DNA from: Halapricum salinum
GTDB taxonomy: Archaea; Halobacteriota; Halobacteria; Halobacteriales; Haloarculaceae
Assembly (NCBI RefSeq): GCF_004799665.1
Contig: NZ_CP031310.1
Location: forward strand, 1,542,887 to 1,606,886
Reading direction: 5' to 3'
Length of the DNA stretch: 64,000 bases
Below, piece after piece: positions 8,928 to 16,810 of this stretch. Numbering within the stretch: position 1 is the first letter of the stretch; every line of letters begins with the position of its first letter. Under the pieces are notes generated by a model. It worked only from the letters and a program-made list of their open reading frames with translations. It was not told the DNA's origin and did not search any database. The position numbers and the translations under genes are program-made.

Positions 8928-9368
8928 TCACAGCTCGGTCGGATCGAACGGCTCGTTTCGACCCTGCCACGCTTGTTGGTCTCGTTCCATGCGAGTGTCC
9001 AGATAGACTTCCAGCCCGTTACCGGCAGGGTCGTCGAAGTAGAGTGCCTTGCTGATCCCGTGATCGACCGGGCTGACCTGGATACCGCGATCTTGCAACC
9101 GCTCGAAAATAGTTCGTAACGCCTCTGGAGTGTCGACCTCGAAGGCGGCGTGGTACATGCCGACGCCGGGGCCGGGAGCGGGTGCGTCCGCGCCGAGGCC
9201 CTGGAGGGCGACGTCGTGGTGGTGCTGGCCCCACGAGCAGAAGGCGTAGCGGCCGTGGCGTTCGGTGACGTCGAGACCCAGGACCTCGGTGTAGAACTCG
9301 AGTGCGCGGTCGACGTCCCGTACTTTGAGGTGGACGTGACCGACGTGGGTGGGGTGGTCGTCTGGCAT
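8928..9368 (-). CDS. VOC family (glyoxalase/extradiol dioxygenase-like) protein
   Basis: 146 residues with the VOC fold pattern: HVGHVHLKVRDVDRALEFYT, EVLGLDVTERHG, MYHAAFEVDTPEALR and a metal-site Glu in AGNGLEVYLD. The His in HVHLKV, the His in MYHAAF and this Glu could form a metal site, as in catechol 2,3-dioxygenase-like proteins. Substrate unknown. The gene converges on the preceding plus-strand gene. Confidence 0.85.
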   Translation of the reverse strand: MPDDHPTHVGHVHLKVRDVDRALEFYTEVLGLDVTERHGRYAFCSWGQHHHDVALQGLGADAPAPGPGVGMYHAAFEVDTPEALRTIFERLQDRGIQVSPVDHGISKALYFDDPAGNGLEVYLDTRMERDQQAWQGRNEPFDPTEL

Positions 9369-9443
9369 ACTCTGTGAGAGGGTGGCTGGCGCGAAAAGTC
9401 TCCGGTAGCCTGGGTGTCACCCCCTCGCTGTCGGTGTGGAGCG

Positions 9444-9980
9444 TCACTCGTCGCCGTAGCGTTCAGCGGCGGACTCGAAGGCCAGTTCGTCGAGTTCCTC
9501 GCCTTTGCGGGTCTCGGCTTCGGCGAGCGCTTCGGGGTCGGGGCTGGCGTCGTCGTCGACGCGCGCCCAGGAGTTGTGGACTTTGGCGTGACACCACCGG
9601 CAGAGCGAGACGGTGATCTCGTGGCTCGGGCGACCCTCGCCCCGGCCGCTGGCCTCGGCGTAGGAGAGGTGGTGTTCCTCCAGGAGTGGGCGGGTGTCCT
9701 CGTGGGCCTGGCGGCGTTCGTCGAGGCCGCAGCGAATGCACGATCTGCCCTCGGTCGTCGAGCGGAAGTGTGGGCAGTCGGCCCAGCCCCACTCGCCGTC
9801 GGGGTCAGCCGCCGGACAGCGGAAGTCGTCGGCGCTGCGGGCGTCGGCGAACTCGGGGTCGTGGTGGCCCCACTCGCGTGCCCAGCGGCACTTGCCCTCG
9901 TCGGTGACGTGGTCGCAGCGCTCGACGTGGGCGTACGGGTCGTCGACGCCGACCGAGGACCCGCCGGGCGCTTTCTCCAT
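9444..9980 (-). CDS. HNH-like cysteine/histidine-rich protein
   Basis: 178 residues, start at MEKAPGGSS. Metal-ligand clusters run along the protein: CDHVTDEGKC, CPAADPDGEWGWADCPHF, CIRCGLDERR, then LLEEHHLSY and CRWCHAKVH. The last part matches an HNH nuclease-like beta-beta-alpha-metal arrangement (EEHH ... SLCRWCHAKVH). The C-terminus is acidic and helical. I recall it as a haloarchaeal conserved family (possibly DUF7097) but cannot verify that. Nuclease activity is inferred only. Confidence 0.7.
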   Translation of the reverse strand: MEKAPGGSSVGVDDPYAHVERCDHVTDEGKCRWAREWGHHDPEFADARSADDFRCPAADPDGEWGWADCPHFRSTTEGRSCIRCGLDERRQAHEDTRPLLEEHHLSYAEASGRGEGRPSHEITVSLCRWCHAKVHNSWARVDDDASPDPEALAEAETRKGEELDELAFESAAERYGDE

Positions 9981-10049
9981 ACCTGCGTCGTTGGTTCGGG
10001 AGTCTTTGAATCTGCCGCTGGGATTGCTCGATCGAATGGTGACTAGTGG

Positions 10050-10515
10050 ATGGCGCGCGCTGGCGAGACTTGTGCGGTCGCTTGCGATCGCGATGCGAAC
10101 GGCGCAGCCGTGAGCGTGTCGAGCCGATTTCGTGTGAGGGACGAGCGAACGTAGTGAGTGAGTCAGCTGGGGAGGGCGTGGTCGTCTGTAGCTGGGGCTT
10201 TCTGGGTGTTCGTAGATGGGTTGTCCCAGAAAGCCCCCGGTCGCTGGAGTCGAGAGGCTGGCGAGACTTCGTTTCACTCGTCTCGCTGCTATCCGCTCGC
10301 TCCGCTCGCGGATACCTCGCTTCGCTCCTCGTCGTTGCACTCCTGTGGTGCTTGCGTCGGCTGTCTTCCTCCAGCGACCGGCCCCTTTCAGTCCCGCCCG
10401 ACGGCACGACAACGAGCCACACCCTCCCCAACCGACTCACGCTCTCACTCCGTTCGAGCGTTCGTCCCTCGCACAGCGTCGGCTCACCACGTGGGTTCGC
10501 CAGCGCGCGCCACGT
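10050..10515 (-). repeat. Long inverted-repeat intergenic element, copy C of RNA-like family
   Basis: No gene fits this 560-base gap. The outer arms (GGCGCGCGCTGGCGA at 10052-10066 and its complement near 10498-10512) are inverted, as are the blocks GAGGGACGAGCGAACG (10136-10151) and its degenerate complement near 10456-10471. Inside, 10369-10389 and 10229-10249 form, on the minus strand, a 21-bp helix that is perfect except for three consecutive G-G mismatches after the GAAAG/CTTTC end. A rival hairpin, GGGGCTTTCTGGG / CCCAGAAAGCCCC (10195-10237), uses the same bases. Confidence 0.65.
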
Positions 10516-10542
10516 TGGAAAATTCACAGACAGAGACACAGC

Positions 10543-11352
10543 CTAGGTCGGATCACGTCGCCCCTCGACCCACGTCTCGTTGGCGAACTTCTCGCGGGCG
10601 CGTGCCTGCGCCCGCTCCAGCTCGTCGTCGCTCCACCCACCCGCTTCCGCGCCGGACCACTCCCGCAGCGCGTCCTCGATCGCGCTCACGGCCTCGTCCC
10701 GGGAGCAGTCCGCGTAGTCGGTGATCGCCCCCACACGGTCACGGAAGTCCGCGGCCGACACTGGGCAGTCCGCGAAGATCCCCAGGTGCGCGTCCGTCGC
10801 ACGCTCGAAGGTGATCGAGCCGTGCTGGACGACCGCCTCGCGCTGGCGATACTGGGCGTTGCCGCTCAGCTTGCGGCCGTCCGGGCCGACGACGTCGTGG
10901 GCGGGATGGAGGTCCCGGAGATAGCAAGCTGGCTCGAAGACCGCTGCTCGTTCTTCGTCGACGAATCGAGCGTCGACTCTCAACTGTGCGAAGGCCGAAA
11001 AGAGTGGCTCACACAGCAGTTGATAGCTCTCCATGAGGTCGCCCGGAAGCTCCGCGGCGGGGGCGACGATCGAGTAGGAGATGTCTCCCCAGTCGTCGTG
11101 ATAGATTGTGCCGCCGCCGGTCTGCCGGCGGGTCACGTCGATCCCGGCCCGCTCACAGAAGTCGAGATCGAGGATGTCCCGCGGCTGGCTGTAGCCGAGC
11201 GAGACCGTGCCGGGCGTCCAGCGATAGACGTGAACTGTGGCTGGCCCGCCAGCGGCGGCGGTCTCGGCGGCGATTTCGTCCAGCGCCATCTGTACGGCCC
11301 CGGGACGGCTCTCCTCGCCGATAAATCGCCACTCCAGCTCCGACAGTGCCAT
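10543..11352 (-). CDS. Lipoate-protein ligase A family protein
   Basis: 269 residues. The signature RRQTGGGTIYHDDWGDISYS and the lysine-bearing GRKLSGNAQYRQ are the lipoyl-AMP/biotinyl ligase family core. It would attach lipoate or octanoate to E2 or GcvH lysines, or act as an amidotransferase. Start at MALSELEWRFIGEESRPGA is chosen because the Trp-Arg-Phe segment near the N-terminus is usual; an ATG at 11409 would add 19 residues. Divergent from the thioesterase gene. Confidence 0.88.
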   Translation of the reverse strand: MALSELEWRFIGEESRPGAVQMALDEIAAETAAAGGPATVHVYRWTPGTVSLGYSQPRDILDLDFCERAGIDVTRRQTGGGTIYHDDWGDISYSIVAPAAELPGDLMESYQLLCEPLFSAFAQLRVDARFVDEERAAVFEPACYLRDLHPAHDVVGPDGRKLSGNAQYRQREAVVQHGSITFERATDAHLGIFADCPVSAADFRDRVGAITDYADCSRDEAVSAIEDALREWSGAEAGGWSDDELERAQARAREKFANETWVEGRRDPT

Positions 11353-11441
11353 GCCCCGATAGCGGGCCTCCGCGCTCAAAGCGGTTGTGTCCCTGCTGTC
11401 TGTCGACATTCCTAAACGCGCGACGACCGCAGACACAGACA

Positions 11442-11858
11442 ATGAGTTTCACGTTCGAAACGACGGTCGACGTCCGCTACACGGACTTCGATACGTACGG
11501 GCACGTCAACAACGCCGTCTACGCGACGTTTCTCGAAGAGGCTCGCGTCGACTACCTCACGCACGTCGTCGGCGAGCACGCTGATATCACGGGCTCTGGC
11601 GAAGGACTGGGGATCGTCCTCGCAACGCTCGAACTGGACTTCCAGGATTCACTCGGCCCGAGCGACAGCGTCACCGTCGCAGTTCGGGTCCCCCAACTCG
11701 GGACCTCTAGTTTCCTCCTCGAGTACGAAGTCCGTGAGGACGGTGCGGTATTGGCGACCGGTGAGACGACGGTCGTCGTCTTCGATCGCGCGAGTCGCGA
11801 GTCACGGCCGATTCCCGACTCCTGGCGCGAGAACATCAGTGAGTTCGAGCAATTGTAG
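11442..11858 (+). CDS. Acyl-CoA thioesterase, 4HBT hotdog fold
   Basis: 138 residues, the usual length. The hotdog motif RYTDFDTYGHVNNAVYATFL carries the catalytic Asp and the GHVNNAVY helix start typical of 4-hydroxybenzoyl-CoA thioesterase-like enzymes, followed by LELDFQDSLGPSDSVTVAV. It hydrolyses some acyl-CoA thioester; the substrate is not deducible. Confidence 0.9.
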   Translation: MSFTFETTVDVRYTDFDTYGHVNNAVYATFLEEARVDYLTHVVGEHADITGSGEGLGIVLATLELDFQDSLGPSDSVTVAVRVPQLGTSSFLLEYEVREDGAVLATGETTVVVFDRASRESRPIPDSWRENISEFEQL

Positions 11859-11866
11859 CGCGCCGG

Positions 11867-12943
11867 TCACGACTCCGTGAGCGCCGCGATGAGCTGGTCG
11901 TTCTCGTCGGGGAGCCTGACCGACACCCGGATGTGTGCGTCTAGCCCGCGGAAGTCCCGTGCGTCTCTGAGGACGATCCCTTCCTCGCGGGCGTGATCGA
12001 TCACTTCGTCCACCCGCTCGCCCGACCCGGCGTCGAGCAACAGGAAGGGTGCAACCGAGGGGTAGATGTCGAAGTGCTCGTCGAGGTGGTCTTCGAGCCG
12101 CTGGCGTTCGCTCTCGACTCGCTGTCGCGTCTCCTCGATGAACTCCGGCTGATTGAGGCAGTAGGTCGCCAGCGAGACGGCCGGCTCGCCCACGCCCCAG
12201 GGCAGGCGCGTGACGTCGAGTCGATCGCGGTAGGTTCCAGTCGCGACGGCGAACCCGATCCGGAGGCCCGGGAACCCGAAGATGTTGGTCAGCGACCGCG
12301 TGACGATGACGCCATCTCTCCCTGCGAGCGACGGAATATCGGTGAAACCCAGGAACGCCTCGTCGACGAGAAGCGGCGTCCCGGCTCGCTGACACCGATC
12401 AGCGAACGCCGAGAGTCCACGCGGATCGTAGGCCTGCCCGGTCGGATTGTTCGGCGTGTCCACGACCACCAGGTCGTGAATCGATGGGTCGACGTCCAGC
12501 ATCTCCGAGTGAGAGACGAACGTCGGCTCGCCACCCTGGAGAGCGACCTCTCGCTCGTAGCCCTGGAAACCCGGCTTCGGGAGCGCGACCGAGTCTCCCG
12601 TTCCGATCGTCGTCGCGATCGCCAGCCGAAGCGCGGCCATCCGACCCCCAGTTGGAATCACCTGCTCGGGCTCACAGCCGACGTACTCGGCGGCCGCGAT
12701 CCGGAAATCACAGTACGAATCGGAGGGGTACGAACGCGACGCGGCGAAGGCACTCTGGTAGGCCTGGACAGCCCCCGTGGGAATCGCCGGGTTCGTCGTC
12801 GAACTGAAATCGAGCAGGAGCCGATCGTCGGGTCCCTCGCGAGCGATTCGCAGACTCGATGTTCCGCGATTACTCTCCGACACATCTGACGCCTGGTCCT
12901 GACAGGGGTGGCTAACCAGCGCGTCCACTGCGTCGGGGTCCAT
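11867..12943 (-). CDS. Aminotransferase class I/II (CobD/HisC-like) lacking PLP lysine
   Basis: 358 residues with the fold-type I pattern: DFSSTTNPAIP, NPTGQAYDPRG, LLVDEAFLGF and GFPGLRIGF. It most resembles threonine-phosphate decarboxylase (CobD) and histidinol-phosphate aminotransferase. The residue expected to be the PLP Schiff-base lysine in RSLTK is Asn220 here (codon at 12284-12286), so the classical chemistry should fail. No cobalamin genes are nearby. It may be an inactive paralogue, a binding protein, or a recent mutation. A TATA-like ATTTAAAC lies about 30 bases ahead of the start. Confidence 0.8.
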   Translation of the reverse strand: MDPDAVDALVSHPCQDQASDVSESNRGTSSLRIAREGPDDRLLLDFSSTTNPAIPTGAVQAYQSAFAASRSYPSDSYCDFRIAAAEYVGCEPEQVIPTGGRMAALRLAIATTIGTGDSVALPKPGFQGYEREVALQGGEPTFVSHSEMLDVDPSIHDLVVVDTPNNPTGQAYDPRGLSAFADRCQRAGTPLLVDEAFLGFTDIPSLAGRDGVIVTRSLTNIFGFPGLRIGFAVATGTYRDRLDVTRLPWGVGEPAVSLATYCLNQPEFIEETRQRVESERQRLEDHLDEHFDIYPSVAPFLLLDAGSGERVDEVIDHAREEGIVLRDARDFRGLDAHIRVSVRLPDENDQLIAALTES

Positions 12944-12965
12944 ACCGATTAGTAGACTGGGTGGC

Positions 12966-12983
12966 GTTTAAATAATACTTTTC
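12966..12983 (-). promoter_or_regulatory. TATA box of the CobD-like gene
   Basis: On the minus strand the sequence is GTATTATTTAAACGCC. Its spacing predicts a transcript starting at or just before the ATG at 12943, so a leaderless mRNA. This supports the chosen start. Confidence 0.55.
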
Positions 12984-13275
12984 CTGCCACACTTTCTGGG
13001 CGAACGACGCCGAGCCACCCCCTGTACTCGTGCGTCACACCTCTGTCTGACACGTATCAGAAAACACGCAATAATCTGCGCAACAACTACCAGTTTGCGT
13101 ATGTGTGTTGCGGATTCTTCTATCAGATTGAGTATTTAAATCGCTATAGTGGGGACGAATCGGAGCGGGAATCACCGTCGTCGTAAAACGGCATTCTCAG
13201 CGCGACCTGAGGTGGCAGACGGTCAATTGGACCATCATTACACCGACCGTAGTACGCGATAGAATTCGTGGCGAG
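12984..13275. other. AT-rich intergenic stretch with orphan promoter-like site
   Basis: No coding frame is convincing. The stretch is AT-rich for this genome. A palindromic GTATTTAAATCGC at 13130-13142 looks like a TATA box, with no matching start about 27 bases to either side, so it may drive an untranslated RNA or be unused. GCGCAACAAC and GTGTGTTGCG form a loose inverted repeat around 13078-13112. Confidence 0.4.
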
Positions 13276-13437
13276 CTACTCGTCGACCCATTTCGCCGCC
13301 CGGATATCGTAGCTCCCACACTCCGGGCAGGAGTGGTATTGCACTGGCAGGGCCGCCTGGCAGGACATGCACCGATAGGGATAGGACTCGGTGTCACTGC
13401 CCCTGGCGAACCACTTTGACCGATCGAGGACACCCAT
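13276..13437 (-). CDS. Small zinc-ribbon protein, 53 residues
   Basis: The frame runs from an ATG (MGVLDRSKWFARGSDTESYP) to TAG and carries two CxxC knuckles: CMSCQAAL at about residue 23 and CPECGSYDIR at about residue 37. A spacing of about 10 residues between knuckles suggests a rubredoxin-like zinc ribbon. The gene is below normal gene-caller size limits. Such miniproteins are common in haloarchaea; the partner is unknown. Confidence 0.65.
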   Translation of the reverse strand: MGVLDRSKWFARGSDTESYPYRCMSCQAALPVQYHSCPECGSYDIRAAKWVDE

Positions 13438-13643
13438 CTGTTACCACACCAGGTGACACGGCCTATCGAGACAAAAAAGGGGCAGACCGTTCACGGCGGT
13501 TCAGTCTGCGGGTTCGGCGCATGCTGATCGCGGACTGCATAGTTCGGGCGCGCTCGCGCGGAACTGAACACACGCAGGTCGCAGAAGATCGCCCACAGCG
13601 TCGCCGCTCGCTTTTCCGGGACTCTCAGTTCGCGACAAAGCAG
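13438..13643. other. Intergenic, no gene seen
   Basis: Upstream of the tRNA-Tyr repeat block. Short frames exist on both strands but have no recognisable composition or start context. The only structure noted is GACCGTTCACGGCGGTTC-type imperfect dyads. Confidence 0.3.
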
Positions 13644-13742
13644 TCCGCGCTCCCCGATTTGAACAGATGACAGACGTTCCGGGCGTGCGGCGCTTCGCGC
13701 CGTTCCAGGGCTGCGACTCGTCTGCTCAAATCGTGTCGGGCG
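13644..13742. repeat. tRNA-Tyr 3'-end palindromic element, copy 1
   Basis: TCCGCGCTCCCCGATTTGAA at 13644-13663 (plus C) matches 20 of 21 bases of the tRNA-Tyr 3' end (13911-13931). It is followed by an imperfect hairpin (GTGCGGCGCTTCGCGCCG) and then GCTCAAATCG at 13724-13733, the inverted copy of the T-arm end. Its centre, CGTTCCGGGCGT...GGCTGCGACTCG, also matches the element beside tRNA-Ser when that is inverted. Confidence 0.75.
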
Positions 13743-13752
13743 TGAATACACA

Positions 13753-13778
13753 CGCGGCGCTCGAAAGTGAGCGCCGCG
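13753..13778. repeat. Perfect 10-bp hairpin between tRNA-end repeats
   Basis: CGCGGCGCTC (13753-13762) pairs with GAGCGCCGCG (13769-13778) around a GAAAGT loop. It lies between the two tRNA-Tyr 3'-end copies and could be a processing or termination structure. Confidence 0.6.
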
Positions 13779-13785
13779 AGAAGTA

Positions 13786-13870
13786 TCCGCCCTCCCCGAT
13801 TTGAACTGAGGAAGACATTCCTGCTCGCTACGCTGTGCGGGCTGTGACTTCCCGGCTCAAATCGGGGAGC
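13786..13870. repeat. tRNA-Tyr 3'-end palindromic element, copy 2
   Basis: The 21 bases at 13786-13806 are identical to the 3' end of tRNA-Tyr at 13911-13931. The inverted partner GCTCAAATCGGGGAGC is at 13855-13870. The loop region contains GGAAGACATTCCTGCTCGCT, nearly the same as 21543-21562 in intergenic copy A. A further perfect stem TCGGCGC/GCGCCGA follows before the tRNA. Confidence 0.75.
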
Positions 13871-13910
13871 GATCTACTTGACAGTCGGCGCGTTGCGCCG
13901 ACAGAACAAG

Positions 13911-13984
13911 TCCGCCCTCCCCGATTTGAACGGGGGACAAGTCGATCTACAGTCGACTGCTCTACCAGTCTGAGCTAAGGGCGG
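13911..13984 (-). tRNA. tRNA-Tyr(GTA)
   Basis: On the minus strand the acceptor CCGCCCT pairs with AGGGCGG, discriminator A. The D arm reads TAGCTCAGACTGGTAGAGCA, the anticodon loop CTGTAGA holds GTA, and the T arm CCCCG TTCAAAT CGGGG is perfect. 74 nt, no encoded CCA and no intron seen. Its 3' end is duplicated twice downstream. Confidence 0.95.
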
Positions 13985-14114
13985 TTGCACTCGAACGTAG
14001 CCCGCCTGGCAGACTTAAGGATTGTTATTCGCTCCGCTCCCCTCTTTCGTTTCCCGGTTCTCCACTATCTATTGTGGATAATAATTATATTAGCCCAGGA
14101 AGTATATTCGCACG

Positions 14115-14342
14115 ATGCAGCAGGCACTCAGGGAGTGTCGGTACTGTGGCAACAAGCTCGCAACTGGTGGCCGGTCGGTCTCGTGTGGCGCCTGTGAAAC
14201 GGGATTTCACGTCGCGTGTGCCGACCGAGCCGACGAACTCCACGTCGAAGTGAACTCTCGCCTGTTGCGGTCTGATACCTACGAGATCGAGTGCCCCAAC
14301 TGCAGCTTTCAGTGGGAGATCGGGTTCGACCCGTCTGACTAG
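14115..14342 (+). CDS. Small zinc-finger protein, 75 residues
   Basis: Three metal-binding pairs: CRYCGNKL, CGACETGFHVACADRA and CPNCSFQWEI. CGAC...HVAC resembles a treble-clef or PHD-like knuckle. No signal or membrane segment. An AT-rich upstream region (AATAATTATATTAGCCC) supplies a TATA box about 27 bases ahead, fitting a leaderless ATG. The gene lies just upstream of the cdrL-like gene and may be co-regulated with it. Confidence 0.7.
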   Translation: MQQALRECRYCGNKLATGGRSVSCGACETGFHVACADRADELHVEVNSRLLRSDTYEIECPNCSFQWEIGFDPSD

Positions 14343-14421
14343 CGTCGTCACACTGGCTAACGATCGTCAGACACTCGGGAAGATTGAAATACCAGGGCTG
14401 ACAAGGTGTAGGACGAATCGG

Positions 14422-15009
14422 ATGAGCAAGATCACGTTCCGCGCAGACGACGATCTCATTGCTCAATTAGAGGAGTTCGACGCCTCTAAGAGCGAAATCA
14501 TGCGTGAGGCTCTGCGCGAATATCTCGGTGAGTCCGCGTCCGCCACTCCGTCGAGGTCGGACACGATGACGAGGAGTGACGACGCCGAGAGTCTCGACGA
14601 GCTGGTCACTGAGCGTGTCGACGCGATCATCGCCGATCGTCTCGACGGGATGGTCCAGCCCCGTCAACCCCAGGATATCAACGTAAACATCGCTCTCGAC
14701 GGCGAATCCGAGACTGACGCCGAGGTCGAACGCGAGGCGTCTCACACTGCGTCGACAGACGCGTCACACGACCCCTCGGAGCGTAAGACGACCGCGGCCA
14801 GGGACGAAACCGACGAGCAAGAGGCGCGTAACACGTGTACTCAATGTGGCGAAACCCTGTCTGAATCCCACGTTTACTGCCCGAATTGCGGCGAAAAAGC
14901 GTCACACAGGGTCTTCTGTGAATGTGGCGACGAACTCCGGTCTGACTGGGGTTTCTGCCCCAGCTGTGGCCGACGGACGCCCGCTGCTGACGTTCTCGAT
15001 CAGACCTAA
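14422..15009 (+). CDS. cdrL: RHH-zinc ribbon regulator, CdrL-like
   Basis: 195 residues. N-terminal ribbon-helix-helix (MSKITFRADDDLIAQLEEFD, then SEIMREALREYL), a long acidic linker, and C-terminal tandem zinc ribbons (CTQCGETL, CPNCGEKA, CECGDEL, CPSCGRRT). Its place directly upstream of cdrS-ftsZ2 and its domain plan fit CdrL, the long regulator reported in Halobacterium to act on the cdrS-ftsZ2 promoter. It should bind DNA as a dimer; the 18-bp palindrome at 15112-15129 is a candidate site. Confidence 0.82.
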   Translation: MSKITFRADDDLIAQLEEFDASKSEIMREALREYLGESASATPSRSDTMTRSDDAESLDELVTERVDAIIADRLDGMVQPRQPQDINVNIALDGESETDAEVEREASHTASTDASHDPSERKTTAARDETDEQEARNTCTQCGETLSESHVYCPNCGEKASHRVFCECGDELRSDWGFCPSCGRRTPAADVLDQT

Positions 15010-15079
15010 TATGCTGAAAACGGGCGTTTTGGGGCGTATACTTCCGTAAACGGCTATTTGTCATACGCTAACCCTAACC

Positions 15080-15087
15080 TTTATTAT
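15080..15087 (+). promoter_or_regulatory. TATA box of cdrS-ftsZ2
   Basis: TTTATTAT lies about 150 bases ahead of the cdrS ATG. Transcription should start near 15108-15112, giving an unusually long leader for a haloarchaeon and placing the start at the edge of a palindrome. Confidence 0.5.
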
Positions 15088-15111
15088 CCCATGGTCTGTG
15101 GTACTTGTTGC

Positions 15112-15129
15112 GTAAGACGGCCGTCTTAC
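15112..15129. promoter_or_regulatory. 18-bp perfect palindrome, probable operator
   Basis: GTAAGACGG followed by CCGTCTTAC is fully symmetric and overlaps the predicted transcription start of cdrS. The half-site CCGTCTTAC recurs at 15209-15217. RHH dimers bind such repeats, so CdrL or CdrS autoregulation is plausible. Confidence 0.6.
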
Positions 15130-15191
15130 ACGGCGGAGTAGATGACGACGGTAACGTCGCTGTCGTGTGATTCCGCTGTGTAAACAGTTGG

Positions 15192-15205
15192 CGAACGAGC
15201 GTTCG
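15192..15205. promoter_or_regulatory. Inverted repeat in cdrS leader
   Basis: CGAACG AG CGTTCG is a perfect dyad just ahead of the second CCGTCTTAC half-site and about 35 bases before the cdrS ATG. It could be a second operator or a leader hairpin. Confidence 0.4.
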
Positions 15206-15237
15206 TCGCCGTCTTACCCAAAGGGGAACGAACAAAC

Positions 15238-15426
15238 ATGGAGCGTGTGACACTACGGATTCCGAAGCAGCAGATCGAAGAGGTCGAACGAATGGTCGAG
15301 ACGGGGGAGTACCCCAATCGCAGCGAGGCGATTCGCTCGGCCGTTCGTGAGATGATCAACGAAGAGGGCACCGGCAAGGAGCGCCCCTCCGAGAAACGAA
15401 AACGCCGGACCTGGGCGAAGGTGTAG
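15238..15426 (+). CDS. cdrS: Cell division regulator CdrS
   Basis: 62 residues, essentially one RHH domain: beta strand [20 protein letters not shown], then [16 protein letters not shown], and a basic tail. Located 4 bases before ftsZ2, the arrangement described for CdrS, which controls ftsZ2 and cell division in haloarchaea. Expected to be a dimeric DNA-binding regulator of its own operon and other genes. Confidence 0.93.
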   Translation: MERVTLRIPKQQIEEVERMVETGEYPNRSEAIRSAVREMINEEGTGKERPSEKRKRRTWAKV

Positions 15427-15430
15427 ACCA

Positions 15431-16645
15431 ATGCAAGATATCGTCAAAGAAGCCCTCGAACACGAGGAAGCCGAAGACCGATCGATGGACGACGTCGACG
15501 GCGATAGTTTCGGTGACCCACGGATCGTCATTGTCGGCGCGGGCGGCGCCGGCAACAATACCGTCAACAGACTCTACAACATCGGCGTCGATGGCGCCGA
15601 CACTGTCGCGATCAACACTGACAAACAGCACCTCAAGATGATCGAAGCCGACACGAAGATCCTCGTCGGCAAGTCCCTGACCAACGGACTCGGTGCGGGT
15701 GGCGACCCCAGTATGGGCGAGCGCGCCACCGAGATGGCTCAGGGCACGATCAAAGAGGTACTGGGCGACGCAGACCTCGTCTTCGTGACCGCCGGGATGG
15801 GCGGCGGCACGGGGACAGGCGCGGCTCCCGTCGTCTCGAAGATCGCCAAAGAGCAGGGCGCCATCGTCGTCGGCATGGTGTCGACGCCGTTCAACGTCGA
15901 GCGCGCCCGCACGGTGAAGGCCGAGGAGGGTCTCGAGAACCTCCGCAACGAGGCCGACTCGATCATCGTCCTCGACAACAATCGACTGCTGGACTACGTG
16001 CCGAACCTTCCCATCGGGAAGGCCTTCTCGGTGATGGACCAGATCATCGCCGAAACAGTGAAAGGGATCTCCGAGACCATCACCCAGCCGAGTCTCATCA
16101 ACCTGGACTACGCGGACATGACTGCCATCATGAACAAGGGTGGCGTCGCCGTAATGTTGGTCGGCGAGACACAGGACAAGAACAAGTCCGACGAGGTGGT
16201 CAAAGACGCGATGAACCACCCGCTGCTGGACGTCGACTACCGCGGTGCGTCCGGTGGACTGGTCCACATCACCGGTGGCCCCGACCTCACACTCAAGGAG
16301 GCCGAGGGCATCGCCGAGAAGATTACCGACCGGCTGGAAGCCGACGCCAACGTCATCTGGGGCGCACGGATCCAGGAAGAGTACAAGGGCAAGGTGCGGG
16401 TCATGGCGATCATGACCGGCGTCCAGAGCGCCCAGGTGCTCGGTCCGACGACCCAGAAGCAGGCCGACAAGTCGCGCCAGGCTATCGAGGATCCGGACGA
16501 CGTCGACTTCGACGCCAGCCAGAACGTCGAGGGTGACCTCGCCGGATCAAGTAGTAGTAGTCAGCGTAACTTCGGCGAGACCGACGGCGGTCGCAGTGAC
16601 CTCGAACGCAACAACGGTCTCGACGTTGTCCGAACGGATCACTGA
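15431..16645 (+). CDS. ftsZ2: Cell division protein FtsZ2
   Basis: 404 residues. GTP-binding motifs: [20 protein letters not shown], tubulin signature [17 protein letters not shown], and the T7 catalytic loop NLDYADM. The C-terminal tail is Ser/Gly/Asp-rich ([20 protein letters not shown]) and probably disordered, as in FtsZ2. In Haloferax FtsZ2 drives ring constriction while FtsZ1 scaffolds it. Co-transcribed with cdrS. GAAGGTG ahead of the ATG may act as a ribosome-binding site. Confidence 0.97.
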   Translation: MQDIVKEALEHEEAEDRSMDDVDGDSFGDPRIVIVGAGGAGNNTVNRLYNIGVDGADTVAINTDKQHLKMIEADTKILVGKSLTNGLGAGGDPSMGERATEMAQGTIKEVLGDADLVFVTAGMGGGTGTGAAPVVSKIAKEQGAIVVGMVSTPFNVERARTVKAEEGLENLRNEADSIIVLDNNRLLDYVPNLPIGKAFSVMDQIIAETVKGISETITQPSLINLDYADMTAIMNKGGVAVMLVGETQDKNKSDEVVKDAMNHPLLDVDYRGASGGLVHITGGPDLTLKEAEGIAEKITDRLEADANVIWGARIQEEYKGKVRVMAIMTGVQSAQVLGPTTQKQADKSRQAIEDPDDVDFDASQNVEGDLAGSSSSSQRNFGETDGGRSDLERNNGLDVVRTDH

Positions 16646-16810
16646 GAGCACTCGCGGCCGCCAGGCGTACTGACGCGCCGTCGGCCATCACACGCCGTCC
16701 ACAGAACAGGGGTGGTACGGCGTGCCACTTTTCCATATTTCGCGGCCGAAAGCGAAGCTATCGTGTCAGGTATCGGTACGTTCATACTGTCGGATGTTGA
16801 TCACGCGAGC

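Noticed and set aside
13416-13751. 84-86 residue frames upstream of tRNA-Tyr
   Set aside because: They run into the tRNA-end repeats and lack any protein-like pattern.
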